Shown here one piece after another: positions 1-5,409 of a stretch of 8,341 bases of DNA. The notes below the pieces were generated by a model. The model was not told the DNA's origin and ran no database searches. It saw only the letters and a program-made list of their open reading frames with translations. The translations under genes and the position numbers were made by a program. This DNA is from Tannerella sp. Lineage in GTDB: Bacteria; Bacteroidota; Bacteroidia; Bacteroidales; Tannerellaceae. The stretch lies in NCBI GenBank assembly GCA_031272655.1, contig JAISTJ010000118.1:1-8341 (forward strand). The letters are read 5' to 3'. The number at the start of each line of letters is the position of its first letter. Within the stretch, counting starts at the first letter, position 1.

Positions 1-312
1 CACGAGGTATATAAAGACATCAAAGACTACCAGCATCACGGCTCAATATATGGCGTTGTAGCCGCCAAGCACGGGGCTATGAAGCCCGTAGGCGAGTGGA
101 ACGAAGAAGAGATAATGGCTGACGGCAACCATATCAAGGTAACGCTCAACGGCGTGGTAATAGTTGACGCCGACCTGAAAGAGGCGACAAAAGATGGTAC
201 GGTTGACCACAACGCCCATCCCGGACTGTTCAACAAGTCAGGGCACATAGGATTCCTCGGACATGGCTCGCCGCTGAAATTCAGAAATATACGAATAAGG
301 ACGCTGAAATAG
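1..312 (+). CDS. 3-keto-disaccharide hydrolase (DUF1080) domain protein, C-terminal part
   Basis: The frame is open from the first base and stops at TAG 310-312, so only the last 103 codons are present and the start lies outside the window. The visible part matches the end of the DUF1080 / 3-keto-disaccharide hydrolase family (concanavalin-like beta sandwich). Hallmarks are GSIYGVV, then KPVGEWN, then [16 protein letters not shown], and the closing GHIGFLGHG...[12 protein letters not shown], where the strand FRNIRIR is typical of the family's end. Members are usually exported and act on 3-keto-glycosides or related sugars, or serve as carbohydrate-binding modules on larger enzymes. Which applies here cannot be told without the N-terminus. 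An internal ATG at 79 is in frame but falls in the middle of the conserved domain and is not a start. No clear terminator follows; the next 60 bases are AT-rich. Confidence 0.85.
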   Translation, partial: HEVYKDIKDYQHHGSIYGVVAAKHGAMKPVGEWNEEEIMADGNHIKVTLNGVVIVDADLKEATKDGTVDHNAHPGLFNKSGHIGFLGHGSPLKFRNIRIRTLK

Positions 313-374
313 CAAAAAAACAACATAACATATTAATTTTCTTGCAAAAAATTATTTTATAATAATATTTTAAT

Positions 375-382
375 TATCTTTG
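375..382 (+). promoter_or_regulatory. Bacteroidota-type -7 promoter box for the SPOR lipoprotein gene
   Basis: TATCTTTG fits the Bacteroides sigma-ABfr consensus TAnnTTTG at every fixed position. It would place transcription start near 389, leaving a 5' leader of about 20 bases before the ATG at 410. The -33 TTTG element is not clear: at the expected distance there is only T-rich sequence (355-358). The box overlaps an in-frame TTG at 380, which argues that the upstream TTG is not a start codon. Confidence 0.6.
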
Positions 383-409
383 CCCCCAAATTTTATAAAT
401 CGGAAAGAA

Positions 410-895
410 ATGAAGAAATTTTTTTTATTCAGTACAGTAATTTGCTTTTTGTTTGCTTTCAATTCATGCAAATCGAAGAGCAGCGCTTACAAGACAGCGT
501 ATGAACAGGCGAGATCAGCAGATGTTGAATACGAAACGGACGTTGCCACCGACGACGATGATGATGATTCTGAGGTGCTTACATCCGAAGAAATCTCGTA
601 TGAATCTGTCCGTCAGGAAAGTGTAAGGCCAATGAACGGAGAGGACGTATCGGGCTTGAAGCGTTATTCGGTAGTCATCGGCAGCTTCAAGAACAGGACG
701 AATGCGTATTCTTTGAAAGAACGAATGATCGAGGAAGGCTACAGACCTGTTGTCGCAGAAAACGATTTCGGGATGCTCCGCGTTATTGTTTCAAGTTTTG
801 ACAGCAAAGCCGATGCAGCTCGTAGTCGCGATTCTATCAAGAAAAAATATGCGCCTAACTTCCAGGACGCTTGGCTTCTGGAACGTAAATATTAA
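410..895 (+). CDS. SPOR-domain lipoprotein
   Basis: A protein of 161 residues. The start chosen is ATG 410, which gives a normal lipoprotein signal (MKKFF, hydrophobic core, then FNSC with Cys20 as the lipidated residue). A longer version from TTG 380 would add ten polar residues in front of the signal and begin inside the promoter. Residues 21-80 are a polar linker with six consecutive Asp (48-53). Residues 84-158 form a SPOR domain: KRYSVVIGSF, an Ala/Lys/Glu helix, GYRPVV, then GMLRVIVSSF and a second helix. SPOR domains bind denuded septal peptidoglycan, so the likely place is the inner face of the outer membrane or the periplasm, touching the cell wall. The residues after Cys20 (KSKSS) lack the acidic export signal of Bacteroidota surface lipoproteins, which fits a periplasmic orientation. 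The gene has its own promoter and terminator and looks monocistronic. Confidence 0.88.
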   Translation: MKKFFLFSTVICFLFAFNSCKSKSSAYKTAYEQARSADVEYETDVATDDDDDDSEVLTSEEISYESVRQESVRPMNGEDVSGLKRYSVVIGSFKNRTNAYSLKERMIEEGYRPVVAENDFGMLRVIVSSFDSKADAARSRDSIKKKYAPNFQDAWLLERKY

Positions 896-915
896 ATTTT
901 TCATGAATCTTCTTG

Positions 916-950
916 GAAGGATGCCTCTGGTGAAGAAGCGTCCTTCTTTT
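916..950 (+). terminator. Rho-independent terminator after the SPOR lipoprotein gene
   Basis: A 9-bp stem (916-924 with 938-946, one G-U pair) encloses a 13-base loop and is followed directly by TTTT (947-950). It lies 20 bases past the stop codon at 895. The TTG at 949, which would extend murB upstream, lies in this T-tract, supporting ATG 970 as the murB start. Confidence 0.75.
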
Positions 951-969
951 GTATTGTTCTAATTTTCAG

Positions 970-1986
970 ATGATTATAAAAGAAAATTACTCTCTGCTAC
1001 GGCACAATACGTTTCATCTTGACGCCAAAACCCGGTGGTTTATGGAGTATGAAAACGAAGAAGAGCTGCGCCGGATACTGAACGACGAATATTTCGCCGA
1101 ATGCAGGTCGTTGCATATAGGAGAAGGGAGTAATCTACTGTTTGTCAATGACTTCGATGGGATAATACTGCACTCTGCCATCAAAGGCATCGAAATCGTT
1201 GATGACACGCCGAAAGAGGCGTTTGTGCGTATCGGTGCTGCGGAGAAATGGGATGACGTCGTCGCTTTCGCCGTGTCCAACGGGTTGGGAGGCGCGGAAA
1301 ACATGTCGGATATTCCGGGCGAAACGGGAGCTGCCGCCGTGCAAAACATCGGCGCTTACGGAGCAGAGATTAAGGATATTATCGCTTCGGTAGAGGCTTA
1401 TAATCAGCTGACTACAGAGAAACAGACCTTCAATGCGAAAGAATGTGAATACGGCTACAGGAGCAGTTTTTTCAAAAATCCTTCCCACGAACCGCATATC
1501 GTAACTCATGTAACGCTACGGCTGCTGAAAAAACCTGCTTTTAACCTCATTTACAGCAATTTGAAGGATGTGATCGAGGGGCGCGGGGACGAATTGACGC
1601 TTCAAGCTGTCCGGGATACCGTGATTTCTATCCGCCATTCCAAACTGCCTGATACTGAGACACTTGGTAGCGCAGGGAGTTTTTTTACAAATCCGATTGT
1701 ACCCGTCGAAATGTTTTTGGAGTTGAAAACCAAATACACCGGCATGCCGTCATATCCGGCAGGCGACGGCAAAATGAAAATCTCCGCCGGATGGCTGATA
1801 GAGAAATGCGGTTTCAAGGGCAGACGGTTGGGCAACACCGGCTGCTACGCGAAACAAGCGCTTGTGATAGTGAACTACGGCGGCGCAACAGGCTATGAGA
1901 TAGCCGATTACGCCGAATCTATCGTAAATGCCGTGCAGGAAAAATTCGGCATACGGCTGACACCTGAAGTGAAAATCATCGAATAA
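970..1986 (+). CDS. murB: UDP-N-acetylmuramate dehydrogenase (MurB)
   Basis: MurB is the cytoplasmic FAD enzyme that reduces UDP-GlcNAc-enolpyruvate to UDP-MurNAc with NADPH, the second committed step of peptidoglycan synthesis. The 338-residue product has the usual length of the long (type I, E. coli-like) form. The FAD-binding half shows LRHNTFHLDAKTRW, HIGEGSNLLF and IPGETGAAAVQNIGAYGAE. The substrate half shows GYRSSFFK with Arg164, GSAGSFFTNP with Ser237 as the expected proton donor, AGWLIEKCGFKG, and the C-terminal LTPEVKIIE with Glu333. These correspond to E. coli Arg159, Ser229 and Glu325, so the active site appears complete. The YGYRxSxFK loop marks the type I enzyme. ATG 970 was chosen because the TTG at 949 sits in the preceding terminator. 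The rhamnosidase-like gene follows after 8 bp. Confidence 0.96.
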   Translation: MIIKENYSLLRHNTFHLDAKTRWFMEYENEEELRRILNDEYFAECRSLHIGEGSNLLFVNDFDGIILHSAIKGIEIVDDTPKEAFVRIGAAEKWDDVVAFAVSNGLGGAENMSDIPGETGAAAVQNIGAYGAEIKDIIASVEAYNQLTTEKQTFNAKECEYGYRSSFFKNPSHEPHIVTHVTLRLLKKPAFNLIYSNLKDVIEGRGDELTLQAVRDTVISIRHSKLPDTETLGSAGSFFTNPIVPVEMFLELKTKYTGMPSYPAGDGKMKISAGWLIEKCGFKGRRLGNTGCYAKQALVIVNYGGATGYEIADYAESIVNAVQEKFGIRLTPEVKIIE

Positions 1987-1994
1987 TATAATGT

Positions 1995-4274
1995 ATGGGA
2001 ATCAGAACAATTATTATCGTTGTTAGCTTTATAACAACCTCATTTTCAGCTACTTACGCCCTTACAGCCGAGCAACAGCCACTGTCCCGCAAAGGCGAGC
2101 CATACGGTTTGCTGTGCAACCTGCTCTCGCATCCCGAGTTGAGCGTCATCACCGAGCGGACGCCCTCTTTTGGCTGGATTGTCCCCGAAAACGGGCAAAA
2201 GGCTTACAGGATACTCGTCTCGTCGTCGGCTGCGGCGGCGTTGAAACATGACGGCGATATGTGGGACAGCAGGAAAGTGAAATCTTCACAATCTATAAAC
2301 ATCTCATACTCAGGAGTTCCACTCGAAAAAGGGAAGAGTTATTTTTGGCAGGTCTGCGTCTGGGACAATAGCGGCAAAATGTCGGCTTTCAGCGAAATAC
2401 AGCGCTTCAACACAGGCGATTTCGACAAACAGCGCCGATGGAAAGGCGAAAGCGAGTGGGTGCAGGTGCGCGACGACAACGACAGCCTGATATGGACTTT
2501 CGAGAACCGCCACCCGATAGCTTTCCACGCCAAAGAACCCCGTATGTTCAGCATGACGACGGCACGCCCGGAAGTTATTTTTTTCGATTTCGGCAAGGCT
2601 GCTTTCGCTAACGCTTCATTTACCGTGTATTCGCCTGAAGATAAGGATATTACAATCCGCATCGGCGAACGGGCGGAAGAAGATACCATAAACCGTAACC
2701 CTGGCGGCGGGGTGATTTATCAGGAATACCCGTTTCATCTGAAAGCAGGCGAACATGCTTATAATCTGGATATTCCACGTTTCAAGCCTCATTATCCGCA
2801 CAGTCAGGCGATGCCGGAAAACATGCCCGAAATAATCCCGTTCCGTTACATGGAGTTTGTGCGCGACGACCCGCATGTAACAATTAAAGACCTGAAGCAA
2901 CACGCTCTGTATTACCTGTTTAACGACAGCGCCGCGTCGTTTCATTCATCGGATTCAACGCTTGACGCCATTTACGACTTGTGCCGTTATTCGGTCAAGG
3001 CGAACACTTTCAACGGCGATTATGCTGCAAGCCAGCGCGAAAGGATGATGTACGAAGCCGACTGCTTCAGCCACCAGATGAGCCATTACGCCGTTGACCG
3101 CGAGTACGCAATAGCCCGTTACAGCCTCGAAAACATGATTTACCACGCCACATGGCCGACCGAATGGATTCTTCACATCCCGCTGATGGCTTGGGCGGAC
3201 TATGTCCAGACCGGCGACAAGTCCGTCATGGAGCGCTATTACGACGATATGAAGCCTAAAACGCTGCTTGCGCTGGCGGGTAATAACGATCTGATAAGCA
3301 CAAGGACGGGTTTGATGACCGAAGAGTTCTGTAAATCAATATATTACAATAGTAAAGAGTTGCGCGACATAGTGGACTGGCCTCAACAAGGCGGTTTCGG
3401 GGGCGTGCAGGGGGAGACCGACAATTACGATTTCACGACATACAACGCCGTTGTGAACGCTTTCCATTACCGCGCGCTTGTCCTGATGGGCAAGATGGCG
3501 GAACTGCTCCGCAAAAAGGATGATGCGAAGTTTTACCGCGAACGGGCTGCGAAAGTTTATAAAGCGTTCAACAGCACGTTTTTAAACCCTTCGACAGGCT
3601 ACTACGTTGATGGCGAAAACAGCGCCCACTCGTCGCTTCACGCCAACATGTTCGCCCTCTGTTTCGGGCTTGTGCCGGACGCTAACCGCCTCGCAGTCAT
3701 TGATTTAATTAAGTCCCGCGGCATGGCTTGCGGCGTTTATGGCGCTCATTTCCTGCTCGAAGCGCTCTATGATGCAGGCGAGGCCGACTATGCGCTCTCG
3801 CTGCTGACTTCGCGCTCCGACCGCAGCTGGTATAACATGATCCGCGTCGGCTCAACGATGACAACCGAGGCGTGGGACACGAAATATAAGACTAACAACG
3901 GCTGGAGCCACGCATGGAGCGCCTCGCCGGCGCATATCATCCCGCGCAAACTAATGGGAATAGAGCCGTTGGAAGCGGGTTTCGGGAAGATTCGCATCAA
4001 ACCGCAACCGGCGTCCCTGCGTCAGGCTTCGGCGCTGATGCCGACTATTCGCGGCGACGTGCGGGCTTCGTTCGATAACCGCGACGACACGTTTGTCCTC
4101 AACGTCGAAATTCCCGCCAATACTACCGCCGAAATTTGGATGCCGCTCATTTCGGACAAATACAAACTGACCGTTGATGACGCCGAGAAAAAAGGGGTCA
4201 AAATTGATAAATACGTAAAAGTCAGCATCAAAAGCGGTAAACATTCGCTAACTATCAAAAAATCAAGTATATGA
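1995..4274 (+). CDS. Secreted GH78 alpha-L-rhamnosidase-like glycoside hydrolase
   Basis: A 759-residue protein that begins with a signal peptide (hydrophobic residues 4-18, probable cut after the Ala near 22; no lipobox), so it is likely periplasmic or secreted. About 36-140 is a fibronectin-like N-terminal domain ending in RFNTGDF; about 190-310 is a beta-sandwich containing FFDFGKAAF; about 315-650 is the (alpha/alpha)6 catalytic barrel; about 655-750 is the C-terminal beta-sandwich. In the barrel, Asp342...QRERMMYEAD (Glu349, Asp356) lines up with the family's DCPQRDERLGWTGD motif and supplies the probable general acid. Glu625 in TTEAWD, followed by NGWSHAWSASP, is the probable base. The family releases alpha-L-rhamnose from glycans and glycosides; the true substrate is inferred, not shown. 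The Cys-Pro of the classical motif is replaced, so this may be a subfamily with another specificity. It follows murB by 8 bp and overlaps the next gene by 4 bp (ATGA). No SusC/SusD genes are visible. Confidence 0.88.
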   Translation: MGIRTIIIVVSFITTSFSATYALTAEQQPLSRKGEPYGLLCNLLSHPELSVITERTPSFGWIVPENGQKAYRILVSSSAAAALKHDGDMWDSRKVKSSQSINISYSGVPLEKGKSYFWQVCVWDNSGKMSAFSEIQRFNTGDFDKQRRWKGESEWVQVRDDNDSLIWTFENRHPIAFHAKEPRMFSMTTARPEVIFFDFGKAAFANASFTVYSPEDKDITIRIGERAEEDTINRNPGGGVIYQEYPFHLKAGEHAYNLDIPRFKPHYPHSQAMPENMPEIIPFRYMEFVRDDPHVTIKDLKQHALYYLFNDSAASFHSSDSTLDAIYDLCRYSVKANTFNGDYAASQRERMMYEADCFSHQMSHYAVDREYAIARYSLENMIYHATWPTEWILHIPLMAWADYVQTGDKSVMERYYDDMKPKTLLALAGNNDLISTRTGLMTEEFCKSIYYNSKELRDIVDWPQQGGFGGVQGETDNYDFTTYNAVVNAFHYRALVLMGKMAELLRKKDDAKFYRERAAKVYKAFNSTFLNPSTGYYVDGENSAHSSLHANMFALCFGLVPDANRLAVIDLIKSRGMACGVYGAHFLLEALYDAGEADYALSLLTSRSDRSWYNMIRVGSTMTTEAWDTKYKTNNGWSHAWSASPAHIIPRKLMGIEPLEAGFGKIRIKPQPASLRQASALMPTIRGDVRASFDNRDDTFVLNVEIPANTTAEIWMPLISDKYKLTVDDAEKKGVKIDKYVKVSIKSGKHSLTIKKSSI

Positions 4275-4852
4275 AACGAATTATTTTATTAGTTACATTA
4301 ATGGCACTCAGCGGCTGCGATGCGCTATTTAACAGTCTATCAGGCGTTTATAACCTCGCGAACTGCGAATACAAGTACAACTCGCTTACAAACCTCTCCG
4401 TTTCGGGCATGAACCTGTCGCAAGGCCTGACTGCGCTGATGATTCCTAAGGTGCTGACGATCCTTGAAGGCAAAGCGACGTCCATCCCTATGAATTTTAC
4501 GCTCAACCTCGACGTGAAAAATCCGAACACCGGAACGGCTGCTTTTCAGGCGCTTAACTACATCATTTCCATTGACGACATGAAGGTTACGACTGGCAAT
4601 TTCAATAAGGCGTTCAGTGTCGGCGCGGGCGAACAGCAAGTTCTGCCGATGGATCTGGGTTTTGACATCGCCGAACTGATCAAAACGAACTCCAAAGATG
4701 CCGTTTTGAATATCGTCAAAAATTTCATCGGGATTGGCGACAAGGCCTCCACGGTTACCGTGCAGCTGAAACCGTCGTTCAAAGTCGGCGAACAGACCTT
4801 CACCTCACCGGTCTATATCCCCGTAAGCTTCAGCTTCGGTGGCGGAAAATGA
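4271..4852 (+). CDS. Lipoprotein, LEA type 2-like (function unknown)
   Basis: A 193-residue protein. The N-terminus MKRIILLVTLMALSGC is a clear lipoprotein signal with lipobox LSGC and Cys16 as the lipid anchor. The rest is beta-rich: YKYNSLTNLSVSGMNL, then MNFTLNLDVKNPNTGTAAFQALNYIISIDD, and a final strand near VYIPVSFSFGGGK. The NxTLNLDVKNPN element followed by a repeated strand pattern resembles the LEA type 2 / WHy fold found in many Bacteroidota lipoproteins; I infer this from pattern only. No catalytic residues are recognisable, so a binding or structural role in the envelope is most likely. Its ATG overlaps the TGA of the rhamnosidase-like gene (ATGA, 4271-4274), which suggests translational coupling and a shared job or location. 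It is the last gene of the cluster; a hairpin terminator follows at 4915. Confidence 0.82.
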   Translation: MKRIILLVTLMALSGCDALFNSLSGVYNLANCEYKYNSLTNLSVSGMNLSQGLTALMIPKVLTILEGKATSIPMNFTLNLDVKNPNTGTAAFQALNYIISIDDMKVTTGNFNKAFSVGAGEQQVLPMDLGFDIAELIKTNSKDAVLNIVKNFIGIGDKASTVTVQLKPSFKVGEQTFTSPVYIPVSFSFGGGK

Positions 4853-4914
4853 TGCCGCACAAAGGCGATAAACGCGAATGCGCGAAGGCAGGACGGCGCG
4901 AAGATTTTTTGCTT

Positions 4915-4954
4915 CCTTAACAAGGTTTTGAACCTTGTTAAGGTTGTTTGCTTT
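4915..4954 (+). terminator. Terminator of the murB-rhamnosidase-lipoprotein cluster
   Basis: A perfect 13-bp stem (4915-4927 with 4931-4943) closes a 3-base loop TTG. It is followed by the T-rich tail TTGTTTGCTTT (4944-4954). It begins 62 bases after the lipoprotein stop codon. The tail is interrupted by G and C, so ending may be incomplete. On the - strand the stem is followed by A-rich sequence and would not act as an intrinsic terminator. Confidence 0.65.
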
Positions 4955-4968
4955 ACGGGCGGGGGGGA

Positions 4969-5009
4969 TAAAAACGAAGCAGGAGGGAACCGTTAGGTTG
5001 CCTCCTGCT
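4969..5009 (-). terminator. Hairpin with T-tract on the - strand, candidate terminator for the surface-protein gene
   Basis: A 9-bp stem (4978-4986 with 5001-5009) is extended, past one G-G mismatch, by four more pairs (4988-4991 with 4996-4999) around the tetraloop GTTA. Read on the - strand it is followed by CGTTTTTAT, a fair U-tract; on the + strand no T-tract follows. It lies about 400 bases past the stop codon of the - strand gene, so transcription would have to run through most of the intergenic region first. Confidence 0.5.
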
Positions 5010-5037
5010 GGGCTGATATAAGATTAGTTTACTTTTG

Positions 5038-5071
5038 TTGCTGCTTTTTACGTCTGTATGAGAGGCAGCAA
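5038..5071 (+). other. Imperfect hairpin best formed in + strand RNA
   Basis: TTGCTGCTTTTTA (5038-5050) pairs with 5059-5071 over 13 bp if three G-U pairs are allowed, around an 8-base loop. The G-U pairs become C-A mismatches in the opposite transcript, so the structure favours + strand RNA. No T-tract follows. The role is unknown; it could be a 3' UTR structure of the lipoprotein transcript or part of a small RNA. Confidence 0.4.
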
Positions 5072-5226
5072 GAGAGAGTCTTTGTGTTTTGCTGCGCTGA
5101 CTTAAAGGTTGGTTGGTGCATATTGATTGTCGTGGCGCAGCGAGAGAGTACTTAACATGTCTATTACTTTTTTATTATTCGTTTCTTGAGATAAGTCTTA
5201 GGGGGGTCGCAGCAGCGAGAGGGAGT
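5065..5226 (+). repeat. Three dispersed copies of a purine-rich core (GCAGCRAGAGAGAGT-like)
   Basis: Copies are at 5065-5079 (GCAGCAAGAGAGAGT), 5135-5149 (GCGCAGCGAGAGAGT) and 5212-5226 (GCAGCGAGAGGGAGT), with start-to-start distances of 70 and 77 bases. The sequence between copies is not obviously shared. Each copy can pair with a nearby CTGC-containing stretch: copy 1 with 5038-5044, copy 2 with 5087-5099 (13 pairs, four of them G-U), and copy 3 with 5256-5263. The function is unknown. Confidence 0.45.
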
Positions 5227-5285
5227 TTGGTGGTGAGTGTTTAAACTCGGTCTTGCTTGCTGCCGGCCTCCTTAAGATTTTTTTT

Positions 5286-5335
5286 AGATTGCTTCGTTCC
5301 TCGCAATGACGGGGTCAATGACGGGGACTTGCAAT
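5286..5335 (-). repeat. REP-like intergenic element with a short tandem duplication
   Basis: On the - strand the stretch reads GTCATTGCGAGGAACGAAGC followed by AATCT. This resembles the dispersed CATTGCGAGG...GAAGCAATC intergenic repeats I know from several bacterial genomes; the resemblance is from memory, not a search. Its ends form a short inverted repeat, ATTGC (5288-5292) with GCAAT (5303-5307). On the + strand side the 11-base unit CAATGACGGGG occurs twice back to back (5304-5314 and 5316-5326), then a partial third copy (GCAATGATG, 5331-5339), as if the element's end had been duplicated. Confidence 0.5.
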
Positions 5336-5343
5336 GATGTGGA

Positions 5344-5404
5344 CACGCGACGCGGGGCGGGGGGGCGGTTGGTGAGATGATGTTGCCCCCCTGCGCGGCG
5401 CGTG
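5344..5404 (-). other. GC-rich imperfect hairpin just past the stop codon of the surface-protein gene
   Basis: CACGCG (5344-5349) pairs with 5399-5404; after one mismatch CGCG (5351-5354) pairs with 5394-5397; then a G-run (5359-5365) can pair with six C (5386-5391). The outer foot is five bases past the stop codon at 5410-5412. No U-tract follows on the - strand, so this is not a standard intrinsic terminator; it may slow polymerase or protect the mRNA 3' end. Confidence 0.45.
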
Positions 5405-5409
5405 CTTAG

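Larger units (their letters stand above)
4853..5409. other. 557-bp structured non-coding region between convergent genes
   Basis: No frame of credible length or composition exists here on either strand. The region contains a terminator-like hairpin (4915-4954), a second hairpin that would act on the - strand (4969-5009), a third hairpin best paired in + strand RNA (5038-5071), three copies of a purine-rich core (5065-5226), a REP-like element with a short tandem duplication (5286-5335), an isolated run of eight T (5278-5285) and a GC-rich hairpin beside the stop codon of the - strand gene (5344-5404). The G-runs at 4960-4967 and 5354-5365 stand out against the neighbours. Confidence 0.75.

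Noticed and set aside
1135..1509. 124-codon open frame on the - strand
   Set aside because: It is antisense to the conserved FAD-binding half of murB and has no recognisable features.
1..4852. Polysaccharide-utilisation locus, because DUF1080 and GH78 genes occur together
   Set aside because: The two are separated by a promoter, a SPOR lipoprotein, a terminator and murB, and no SusC, SusD or regulator gene is visible.
4880..4910. Terminator made of the CGCG repeats and T6 (4905-4910)
   Set aside because: Only about four or five base pairs can form and the T-run is several bases away from the stem; the hairpin at 4915 is far stronger.
5352..5372. G-quadruplex in the G-runs of the intergenic region
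   Set aside because: Only three runs of at least three G can be counted, with GG pairs after them; the C-run at 5386-5391 makes a normal hairpin more likely.
4853..5409. CRISPR array, because of the recurring purine core
   Set aside because: Copies are only about 15 bases, differ from each other, and are spaced 55-62 bases apart; no cas gene is present.
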